From Streptomyces natalensis ATCC 27448 (GTDB lineage Bacteria > Actinomycetota > Actinomycetes > Streptomycetales > Streptomycetaceae): DNA of 64,000 nucleotides. The position numbers and the translations under genes were made by a program. The stretch lies in assembly GCF_000935125.1 (NCBI RefSeq), contig NZ_JRKI01000029.1, positions 806,001 to 870,000 of the forward strand. The letters run 5' to 3'. A model generated the notes under the pieces. The model worked only from the letters and a program-made list of their open reading frames with translations. It made no database searches and was not told where the DNA came from. Below are positions 1-7,111 of the stretch, one piece after another; position 1 is the first letter of the stretch, and each line of letters starts with the position of its first letter.

Positions 1-3000
1 CAGTCGCGTCAGCCGGCTCGCGTCATCGCGGGTGACGGTGACCGTACGGATCTCGGTGGCGCCCTCGGGCACCGGCGCCGAGGCGGGCTGCACAAAGCGG
101 TAACTGCCGGTGGGCCGTAGCTCCGCGGTGGGCTCCGGGGCGGCGCCCTGGCTGCCGTCGCCCATCCCGGTGGCCACCGCCCGGCCCGTCGCGCACAGCG
201 GGCGCAGGGCCTCGCCCGAGGCGCGGCCGAGCCGCCAGCTGCCGGGCTCGGCGAACGGGGACGCGGCCCAGGTGCGCAGCAGGGCGCTCAGCGCGGCGCG
301 GTCCTCCTCCGGCGTGGCCGGGCAAAGGCAGCGCCAGGCGGCGGCCTCGATGCCGTCGCCCAGCAGCACCGCCCAGTCGCGGGGCCGGGCGGGCGGACCG
401 ACCCGGCGGGTGGCGTCGTCGATCCGGCCGCGCAGGAAGGCGCCGTCGGCGGCGATCGCGGCGACCGTGGCGGGCAGATCGGGGACCTTGGGCGCGTTGT
501 AGGCGACGGAGTACGCGAGCAGGTCGCGCAGGGCGGTGACCAGCGCGGTGTCGGTGGTCTCCGCGGCGGGGCGGACCCGGGCGCCGGAGACGATCAGCGC
601 CGCCCGCTGCGACACGGCGCGGCGGCGCTCCAGCAGCCGGGCGGCGGTGCCCACGGCCCGTATCACGCCGTCCAGGACACCGGGGTCGCGCACCTCCGGC
701 AGCACCCGGGCGGCCGCGGCGCGGACCGCCTGCTCGCGGTCGGGTGCCTCGCCGTCGGTGCCCGCCTCCAGCAGGGCCTGCACCGCGTCCGCTTCGACCG
801 TCCGCAGTGCCTTGGAGGACTCGGCGTCCCGCGGGGTCAGGAAGTGCCAGAAGGCGGGCGGCGGGAACATCGGCCCGTCGGCGGCGGCGCCCCCGGACCG
901 CTTGCCGTGCGGGAAGCCACGCACCTCCCACAGCAGGGAGTTGTCCGTTGCTGCGTAGCAGCGCATCGGGGAGTGGTCGGTCACCACAGCCTCGGCGCCG
1001 CCTTCCGGCAGCCGGACAACGCCCCAGGGATCCTCGCCGGGATGGGTGACACGGAAGGTGGCGCGCCGTCCGTCGATGCCCTCCAGCAGATAGCGCACCG
1101 GGGCGTTGCCGCCGTGTTCCCAGTGCAGGACCCGGCAGCCGGAGACGCCGTCCACCTGGCCCAGCGGGGAGTCGGGGGCGCCGGGCGGCAGCGGGGCGAG
1201 GGTCTGCATGTCGTGCGTGCGGAACAGGCCCGCGGGCGGGGCGGCGGCGAGGAACGGCGGCAGGGCGGTGTTGTCGGTACGCCGGCCGGTCTCGGGATCC
1301 ATCTCCCGCCAGGCGTCGTCGCGGCCGCCGCGCCGCTCCCCGAAGAGGCAGGAGCTCCACAGCCGCACGCCGTCGCCGAGTTGCTGCTCGAAGTGGTCGA
1401 TGCCCTCGCGGCCGCCCGGCCTGAGCACCCGGGTGCCGTCGTAGCGGCCGCCGCCGTCGGGGGTGGCGAACTGGTAGCCCAGGGCGCCGTCCGTGCTGCC
1501 CCCGTAGGGGACCAGGCCGAGCGCGTGCTCGGGTGTGAAGACGGCCTCGGGCTCGTCGGCCCAGAAGGCCCGCTCCGCGGAACGCCCATAGTGCTTGCCG
1601 GTGTTCCAGCCGATCAGAAAGCTGCCGCCGACGAAGAACACCGAGTGGACGGCGGCCTCTTCGGGGAGGGCGAAGGTGCACGAGCCGCGCTCCCCGCTGT
1701 GGTCGACGGCGATCGCCCGGTCCCGGGCGAAGACGGTCAGCACCGGCCAGGTGCAGGTCACACCGCTGACGGCCGCCCCGCCGCCCAGGCTCCGTACGGC
1801 GTCCTCCAGGGCGGGCCAGGCCAGTTCCTCGGGCAGGCCGGCGCGCAGCGTCCGCAGCAGGGGGCCGACGCCGTCGAGGGCCTCCAGCGCGGTGTCGATG
1901 CCGTCGAGGGCGGCGATGGCGAGCGGAGCGAGGGCCTTGTCCAGTGTGGTCATGGCCTCCTGCGCCGCGCCCAGTCCGCCGTCCGCGACGGCGTCCAGCA
2001 GCCGGGTCACCCGCTCGTGCAGCGCCGCGTCGGTCCCCTCGGCGAGCGGCAGCCGCGGCGCGCCGGCCCGCGGGGCGCGCGGCGCGTACGACGTGCCCGC
2101 CAGGCGGACCCCGAACACCGGGTGGGCGGCCAGCGCACGGTAGTCGCGCCGGGCCGCCGGGCCCCAGAACGTCAGCCCCACGCGCGGTCCGGGGTCGGCC
2201 ACCGCGATGCCGTTGGCCAGGCAGATGTCGACGAGGTCGGCGTCGAGGAGCGTGTGGCGGAAGCGGGAGCGGTGCAGGGTGACCTCGCCGCCCTCGGCCC
2301 GGATCCGCGCGGCGATACGGGGCACCAGGGCGTACAGCTCGTCGGGCATGGGCTGCCGCCGGACCCCGGCGTTCGAACCGCGGTAGGAGTAGTGGAACGC
2401 GAACCGGCCCAGCCACTCCCCCAGTCCGCCCGCCGGGACGATCCGGCCCTCCGTCAGGGCGTCGTCGACCCCGGTGGCCGCCAGCAGCCGCAGCCAGGCC
2501 GCACCGTCGGTGACCGAGGTCGGGAACAGCTCCGCCAGCGCCTGGCGCACCGGCGCCGCGGGCGGCACCTGGGCGAGGACCGGCCCGAGACCGTCGAGCA
2601 GCGCATCAGGGAGGGGGCGGCCCTTCGACGCCACGAGGAGGTCGCCGAGGGCCTGGGCGCTCTGGGCGCTGCCGAGCCCCGCCGCCTTGGCCGATGCCTG
2701 CACCCTGCGGTGCAGATCGTTCCCGGGCGCGCCACCGCCGACGAGGAACGCCCGCAGGAACCGCAGGAACTCCTGATGGGCGTCGGCCGCTTCGAGGGTG
2801 GCGTGCAGCCGCCGCTGATGGACGGCGATCTCCTTGCCGGGCAGCGCACCGAGGCGGGCGTAGAGCAGGACGTTGGCCCGGTGGTACGCCTCGTCGACCG
2901 ACAGGCCGTGCGCCTTCTCGGCCGTGCGGGCCAGGCCGTATGCCGTACCGGAGTGGCGCGGCAGCCAGGGGCCCAGGCGATGGCCGACGGTGTCCCAGAA

Positions 3001-3216
3001 CCACGGCAGATACGCCGCCGGAAGCCTGTCCGCGCGGCGCTTGAACTCGTCCATGAACCGGCCCGGTTTGTTCACCGCGCGACCCAGGCCGTCCGTCACC
3101 GTCGCTATCAGGTCCTGGGCCTCGCCCTCCCCCTCGGGCGCATGCAGCCGCGCCCAATCGAGGAAGACGGTCGAGTTCTTCGGTTCGGCGGGCGGCATGA
3201 CAGGCAGTGCAGACAT
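1..3216 (-). CDS. very large protein of unknown function, 5' part (about 1072 residues; runs off the left edge)
   Basis: One reading frame stays open on the minus strand from the ATG at 3214-3216 to the first base of the window, with strongly GC-biased third positions; all other long frames here are Arg/Pro-rich shadows. The protein starts MSALPVMPPAEPKNSTVFLD, has no signal peptide or membrane segment, and is rich in Trp and Gly in the middle. A purine-rich AGGATTCGAG lies just before the ATG. I do not recognise a catalytic motif. From memory, Streptomyces carry very large cytoplasmic proteins of this look beside MoxR-type ATPase, VWA and SWIM-finger genes, but those would lie outside the window, so this is only a suggestion. 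The C-terminus is not visible. Confidence 0.7.
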   Translation of the reverse strand, partial: MSALPVMPPAEPKNSTVFLDWARLHAPEGEGEAQDLIATVTDGLGRAVNKPGRFMDEFKRRADRLPAAYLPWFWDTVGHRLGPWLPRHSGTAYGLARTAEKAHGLSVDEAYHRANVLLYARLGALPGKEIAVHQRRLHATLEAADAHQEFLRFLRAFLVGGGAPGNDLHRRVQASAKAAGLGSAQSAQALGDLLVASKGRPLPDALLDGLGPVLAQVPPAAPVRQALAELFPTSVTDGAAWLRLLAATGVDDALTEGRIVPAGGLGEWLGRFAFHYSYRGSNAGVRRQPMPDELYALVPRIAARIRAEGGEVTLHRSRFRHTLLDADLVDICLANGIAVADPGPRVGLTFWGPAARRDYRALAAHPVFGVRLAGTSYAPRAPRAGAPRLPLAEGTDAALHERVTRLLDAVADGGLGAAQEAMTTLDKALAPLAIAALDGIDTALEALDGVGPLLRTLRAGLPEELAWPALEDAVRSLGGGAAVSGVTCTWPVLTVFARDRAIAVDHSGERGSCTFALPEEAAVHSVFFVGGSFLIGWNTGKHYGRSAERAFWADEPEAVFTPEHALGLVPYGGSTDGALGYQFATPDGGGRYDGTRVLRPGGREGIDHFEQQLGDGVRLWSSCLFGERRGGRDDAWREMDPETGRRTDNTALPPFLAAAPPAGLFRTHDMQTLAPLPPGAPDSPLGQVDGVSGCRVLHWEHGGNAPVRYLLEGIDGRRATFRVTHPGEDPWGVVRLPEGGAEAVVTDHSPMRCYAATDNSLLWEVRGFPHGKRSGGAAADGPMFPPPAFWHFLTPRDAESSKALRTVEADAVQALLEAGTDGEAPDREQAVRAAAARVLPEVRDPGVLDGVIRAVGTAARLLERRRAVSQRAALIVSGARVRPAAETTDTALVTALRDLLAYSVAYNAPKVPDLPATVAAIAADGAFLRGRIDDATRRVGPPARPRDWAVLLGDGIEAAAWRCLCPATPEEDRAALSALLRTWAASPFAEPGSWRLGRASGEALRPLCATGRAVATGMGDGSQGAAPEPTAELRPTGSYRFVQPASAPVPEGATEIRTVTVTRDDASRLTRL

Positions 3217-3422
3217 GTCTCGAATCCTGGCATGCGGCACTGACAATCGGCCGCCGGGCGCCGGGCGGGAGGGTACGGGGCCCGGTGCCGGGGCCGGCGG
3301 AATTCATCGCACCTTGAGTGGGCCCGAGACGGCGGTGGGCGGGCTGCGTACGACTGGGTGGCAACAGTTGCCCCGGCCGCCGCCGGCGGCGGCCGCCCCA
3401 ACCCCAGCTGGAGGTCAGTGAC

Positions 3423-4928
3423 GTGAGCCCCCGACAGCACAGCCGCAGGCAGGCGGGCCATCGGCAGGTGAACAAGCGCACCGGCGCCATCGCAGGCGCC
3501 TCCGCCGCCGCCATCGCCGCGGCCGCGTTCCTGCTGCCCAACGCCCATGCCAGCACCGACACGACGCCCACCCTGCGCACCTTCAGCGCCCCGTCGGCCG
3601 CCCGGCTCGCGGCGACCCTGAAGTCGGACCTCGGGGACAAGGCGGCCGGTTGGTACCTGGACGGCTCGACCGGCCACCTCGTCATGAATGTGCTGAGCAA
3701 GGAGGAGGCCGAGCGTGTCACGGCCAAGGGCGCGGTCGCCAAGGTCGTACGCCACAGCATGGCCGCCCTCGAACAAGGCACGCGGACGCTGCGCGCCACG
3801 GCCTCCGTCCCCGGTACGGCCTGGTCGATCGATCCGCGGACGAACAGAATCGTGGTGCTCGCCGACCGGACCGTCACCGGACGGAAGATGGCCGCCCTCG
3901 CCAAGGCCACCGGGCAGATGGGCGAGATGGTGACCGTCAAACGGTCGGCGGGCGAATTCCGGCGCTACGACGGCGGGGACGCGGGAGCGGGTACGGGAAT
4001 GGACGGAGGAGGGATCGGCGGAGGAGGGATCGGCGGAACGGATGCCGGATCCGGTATGGGAGGTGACTCCGGCGCGAGCACCGGAGGCGACGCCGGAACG
4101 GGAGGAGACGCCGGAACCGGAGGCGACGCCGGGGCAGAAATCGGCGGCGACTCCGGAGCCGGAACCGGAGGAGACGCCGGCGCGGTTGCGGGCGGGGACG
4201 CCAGTGCGGGCGCAGGTGGCGACGCCAGTGCGGGCGCGGGTGGCGACGCCAGCGCCGGCGCAGGCGGCGACGCGGGAGCCGGCGGTCAACAAGGCGGCAC
4301 CGGAGCCGGCGGTCAACAGGGCGGCAACGGTGGCCAGTCCGGCGCCACGCCCGCCGGCGGCGACGCCATCTTCGGTGGCAACGCCCGCTGCTCCCTCGGC
4401 TTCAACGTCACCGTCCAGGGCGCCCCGGCCTTCCTCACCGCGGGCCACTGCGGCAACGACTCCAAGACCTGGTCCGCCGACCAGGGCGGTCAGCAGCTGG
4501 GCACCGTGAAGGACTCCAAGTTCCCCAAGACCGACTTCGCGCTGGTCACCTACGACGATGCGAGCGCCAAGCCGCAGAGCGCGGTCACCCTCGGGAACGG
4601 CAAGACCCAGCCGATCACCAAGGCCGCGGAGGCCGCCGTGGGCATGAAGGTGCAGCGTTCGGGCAGTACCACCGGGGTCCACGACGGGACCGTCACCGGT
4701 CTCGACGCCACCGTGAACTACGGCAACGGAGACATCGTCAACGGCCTGATACAGACGGACGTGTGCGCCGAACCGGGCGACAGCGGCGGTTCGATGTTCT
4801 CCGGGGACTCGGCCGTCGGGCTGACCTCCGGTGGCAGCGGCGACTGCACCAAGGGCGGGGAGACGTTCTTCCAGCCGGTCACCAAGGCGCTCGAAGCGAC
4901 GGGCGCGAAGCTCGGCGCCGGGAACTGA
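3423..4928 (+). CDS. secreted trypsin-like serine protease (streptogrisin/alpha-lytic type, family S1) with Gly-rich linker
   Basis: The 501-residue preproenzyme starts at a GTG behind GGAGG (3411-3415, 8 bases away). It has a basic N-terminus and hydrophobic segment (signal peptide, about residues 16-42), a pro-region to about residue 180, and an approximately 130-residue linker made of GGDAG/GGDAS repeats (about 183-315). The C-terminal chymotrypsin-fold domain has the whole triad: His342 in TAGHCG, Asp371 in KTDFAL and Ser454 in GDSGGS. Cys before and after the His and near the Ser fit the usual disulfides. The long linker between pro-region and catalytic domain is unusual for streptogrisins. 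A GTG at 3469 is an alternative start. A strong hairpin follows the stop, so it is probably monocistronic. Confidence 0.9.
   Translation: MSPRQHSRRQAGHRQVNKRTGAIAGASAAAIAAAAFLLPNAHASTDTTPTLRTFSAPSAARLAATLKSDLGDKAAGWYLDGSTGHLVMNVLSKEEAERVTAKGAVAKVVRHSMAALEQGTRTLRATASVPGTAWSIDPRTNRIVVLADRTVTGRKMAALAKATGQMGEMVTVKRSAGEFRRYDGGDAGAGTGMDGGGIGGGGIGGTDAGSGMGGDSGASTGGDAGTGGDAGTGGDAGAEIGGDSGAGTGGDAGAVAGGDASAGAGGDASAGAGGDASAGAGGDAGAGGQQGGTGAGGQQGGNGGQSGATPAGGDAIFGGNARCSLGFNVTVQGAPAFLTAGHCGNDSKTWSADQGGQQLGTVKDSKFPKTDFALVTYDDASAKPQSAVTLGNGKTQPITKAAEAAVGMKVQRSGSTTGVHDGTVTGLDATVNYGNGDIVNGLIQTDVCAEPGDSGGSMFSGDSAVGLTSGGSGDCTKGGETFFQPVTKALEATGAKLGAGN
4191..4280 (+). repeat. 24-bp tandem repeat encoding the GGDASAGA linker
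   Basis: Three near-identical 24-base units (4191-4214, 4215-4238, 4239-4262) and a partial fourth, with unit GGTGGCGACGCCAGTGCGGG plus GCGC. They keep frame and encode Gly-Gly-Asp-Ala-Ser-Ala-Gly-Ala. Less regular 12-15 base GGAGACGCCGGA-type repeats extend upstream to about 3970. Copy number could vary by slippage without breaking the protease frame. Confidence 0.85.
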
Positions 4929-4974
4929 CGGCACACAACCGACAACGCACGAAGCCCACTTGACCCCCACCATG

Positions 4975-5012
4975 GCGAGGGCCCCGCACCGTACCCGGCG
5001 CGGGGCCCTCGC
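4975..5012 (+). terminator. intrinsic hairpin terminator between convergent protease and hemC genes
   Basis: Perfect 13-bp inverted repeat GCGAGGGCCCCGC (4975-4987) and GCGGGGCCCTCGC (5000-5012) with a 12-base loop, 47 bases after the protease stop. No long T-run, as is usual in Streptomyces. It lies between convergent genes and may serve both. Confidence 0.75.
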
Positions 5013-5026
5013 CCCCTTCCCGAAAT

Positions 5027-5082
5027 CTTCCCTCAGGGCTTCCCTCAGCCTTCCCTCAGGGCTTCCCTCAGCCTTCCCTCAG
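5027..5082. repeat. five copies of a decamer CTTCCCTCAG reaching into the hemC stop codon
   Basis: CTTCCCTCAG occurs five times, at 5027, 5039, 5050, 5062 and 5073, with 1-2 bases between copies. The last copy includes the hemC stop (TCA at 5079-5081 on this strand). Probably slippage-derived; no function is evident. Confidence 0.8.
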
Positions 5083-6032
5083 TGCGCGATCCCATCGATC
5101 AGCTCCCGCGCCCCCTGCCGCAGCAGGGCCACCGCCACCGACGTGCCGAGCGTCTCGGGGGTGAGCGGTCCGGCCCATTCGTGGGCGTTGAGGACCGTCT
5201 TGCCGTCCGGGGTGAACACACAGGCGCGCAGGGACAGTTCGCCGCGCCGGTCGGTCGTCGCAAGGCCCGCGATCGGGCTGTTGCAGTGGCCCTGGAGGAC
5301 GTGCAGCAGCATCCGCTCGGCGGTGGTCTCGCGGAAGGCCGCGGGGTCGCCGAGGCCGCTGACCGCATCGATGGTGGCGGTGTCGTCCTCGCGGCACTGG
5401 AGGGCCAGGACGCCCGCGCCGATCGGCGGGCACATCTCGTCGACGGACAGGATCTGGGTGATCACGTCCGTACGGCCGATGCGCTCCAGCCCGGAGACCG
5501 CCAACAGCAGCGCGTCGGCCTCGCCCGCGGCCAGCTTCGCCATCCGGCGGTTGGCGTTGCCGCGCATCGGGACGCAGGTCAGCTGCGGATGCGAGGCGGC
5601 GAGCTGGGCGATGCGCCGTACCGAGGAGGTGCCGATACGGGTCCCGGCGGGAAGTTCGTCGAGGGTGAGACCGCCGGGGTGGATCAGCGCGTCGCGGACG
5701 TCGTCGCGTGTGAGGAAGGCCGCGAAGGCCGTGCCGGCGGGCAGCGGCCGGTCGCCGGGGATGTCCTTGACGCAGTGCACCGCGAGGTCCGCCTCGCCGG
5801 CCAGAAGGGCGGCGTCGACCTCCTTGGTGAACGCGCCCTTCCCCTCGACCTGCGAGAGGGCGCCCATCCACCGGTCGCCGGTGGTCTTGACCGGGACGAC
5901 CTCGGTGGCGGTGGCGGGGTGCAGCGCACGCAGTTCGGCGCGAACGCGCTCCACCTGGGCCAGGGCCATGGGCGAGTCACGGGAGACGATGCGGATCAGT
6001 TCTGGGGAACGGAGCGGCTCTGGGGCGGACAT
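5079..6032 (-). CDS. hemC: hydroxymethylbilane synthase (porphobilinogen deaminase)
   Basis: 317 residues, the normal length. The enzyme joins four porphobilinogen units into hydroxymethylbilane in cytoplasmic tetrapyrrole synthesis. Visible family motifs are the VHCVKDIP block, RIGTSSVRR, the RGNANRRM block and the C-terminal LQGHCNSPIAG, whose Cys is the predicted attachment site of the dipyrromethane cofactor. In typical enzymes this loop reads GGC.(A/V)P, so this is a diverged copy. It stands alone instead of in a hemACD operon, so it is probably a second hemC of the genome. The start at 6032 (MSAPEPLRSPELIRIV) is the only good one. Confidence 0.9.
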   Translation of the reverse strand: MSAPEPLRSPELIRIVSRDSPMALAQVERVRAELRALHPATATEVVPVKTTGDRWMGALSQVEGKGAFTKEVDAALLAGEADLAVHCVKDIPGDRPLPAGTAFAAFLTRDDVRDALIHPGGLTLDELPAGTRIGTSSVRRIAQLAASHPQLTCVPMRGNANRRMAKLAAGEADALLLAVSGLERIGRTDVITQILSVDEMCPPIGAGVLALQCREDDTATIDAVSGLGDPAAFRETTAERMLLHVLQGHCNSPIAGLATTDRRGELSLRACVFTPDGKTVLNAHEWAGPLTPETLGTSVAVALLRQGARELIDGIAH

Positions 6033-6121
6033 GACGCCACGATAGACCCTCGGTTCCGGTGATCCGGGGCGGGGCCGCGGTGGCCGCCTCTCCGTTGGCC
6101 AGAGCCTTCCGGGGGCCGAAG

Positions 6122-6895
6122 TCAGGGCGCCGAGACGGTGAACAGGCCGCCGTCGGGGTCGCGTATGACGGACTGGACGCCGGTGCCCTCGGGGCTCTGG
6201 GTGATGGGGGTGACGGTGCCGCCCGCGGTGACCGCGGCGGCGGTGACCGCCTCGATGTCGCGCACCGGGAAGTAGACGTGCCAGCGGGGGCGCACCCGCG
6301 GGTCCGGGGCGGACTCGACGGCGCCGCCGCGCAGGGTGGCGACGGTGTGGGTGCCGTCGCTGACGATCACCTGCTCGTGCTCGTAGGCGACGTCGCAGCC
6401 GTCCGGGGTGGCCCAGTCGAAGACCTCCGCGTAGAAGATGGCGGCCTCGAAGGCGTCGCGGGTGCGCAGTTCCAGGCAGGCCGGTGCGCGGCCGTGGCCG
6501 ACCGACCAGGACAGGGTCTTGCCCTCCCAGAAGCCGAAGGTGGCGCCGTCGCGGTCGGCGGCCAGGGCGGCGCGGCCGGGGCCGAGTTTGAGCGGGCCGA
6601 CGGCGACGGTCGCGCCGCGCTCGCGGATGCGGGCCGCGGTGTCGTCGGCGTCGGCCACCGCGAAGTACGAGGTCCAGGCCACCGCGACCTGGAAGTTCTG
6701 GGCCAGCGCGCCGATCCCGGCGACCGGCTCCCCGTCGGACATCGCGACCGAGAACTCGTCGCCCAGGCTGGCCGGCCGGAAGGTCCAGCCGAGCACCGCG
6801 GAGTAGAACTCCTGCGCCGTCTTCAGGTCGCGGGCCAGCAGGCTGACCCAGCACGGCGCACCGCGTCGGGGGACGACGGGCTTCAGGGGGGACAT
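6122..6895 (-). CDS. two-domain VOC (glyoxalase/bleomycin-resistance fold) family protein
   Basis: 257 residues with two repeated betaalphabetabetabeta modules. Each starts near a KPVVPRRGAPCWVSL or GHGRAPACLEL strand and has the pattern aromatic-x-x-V-(L/F)-(G/D)-W, as in AQEFYSAVLGWTF and AAIFYAEVFDWAT. Such Streptomyces proteins are cytoplasmic, and their substrates are usually unknown. I chose ATG 6895 because a GAGGAGG ribosome site lies 10 bases upstream, inside the longer GTG-started version (6919). It diverges from the signalling gene at 7108. Confidence 0.85.
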   Translation of the reverse strand: MSPLKPVVPRRGAPCWVSLLARDLKTAQEFYSAVLGWTFRPASLGDEFSVAMSDGEPVAGIGALAQNFQVAVAWTSYFAVADADDTAARIRERGATVAVGPLKLGPGRAALAADRDGATFGFWEGKTLSWSVGHGRAPACLELRTRDAFEAAIFYAEVFDWATPDGCDVAYEHEQVIVSDGTHTVATLRGGAVESAPDPRVRPRWHVYFPVRDIEAVTAAAVTAGGTVTPITQSPEGTGVQSVIRDPDGGLFTVSAP

Positions 6896-7041
6896 GAAGA
6901 TCTGCCTCCTCGTACTCACCGCCCTTTCCCACTGTGCCAGCGAGCGCCGGGGGCGGCGACCGGGATGGCCTCCCCCGCACTCCCCTCACCGGGCGCAACC
7001 ACATACGGCCCAGGCCCCGGCCCGCCACACCGCGGGTGGCC

Positions 7042-7060
7042 AGAGCGGTTGTGCCGCTCT
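7042..7060. promoter_or_regulatory. perfect 7-bp inverted repeat in the leader of the PAS/SpoIIE gene
   Basis: AGAGCGG-TTGTG-CCGCTCT, 12 bases before a small upstream ORF. Could be an operator or an mRNA hairpin acting on the GGAGGT ribosome site at 7077-7082. The sequence does not decide between the two. Confidence 0.5.
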
Positions 7061-7072
7061 TGATCAGGATCG

Positions 7073-7111
7073 ATGCTGGAGGTACTGAACCGGGCTGGGT
7101 TGATGCCATGA
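7073..7111 (+). CDS. possible 12-codon leader peptide translationally coupled to the next gene
   Basis: ATG at 7073 opens MLEVLNRAGLMP. Its TGA (7109-7111) overlaps the ATG (7108-7110) of the downstream gene in the ATGA arrangement typical of coupled genes. AGGA at 7066-7069 could serve as its ribosome site. The best Shine-Dalgarno (GGAGGT, 7077-7082) is 25 bases from the downstream ATG, too far for direct use, which makes coupling attractive. Purely sequence-based. Confidence 0.35.
   Translation: MLEVLNRAGLMP

Noticed and set aside
23..2416. 797-residue frame on the minus strand
   Set aside because: Composition is dominated by Arg, Pro and Gly with no hydrophobic core pattern; it is the out-of-frame shadow of the large gene that starts at 3216.
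844..3243. 799-residue plus-strand frame
   Set aside because: Antisense shadow of the same large gene; no ribosome site and Gly/Arg/Val-rich composition.
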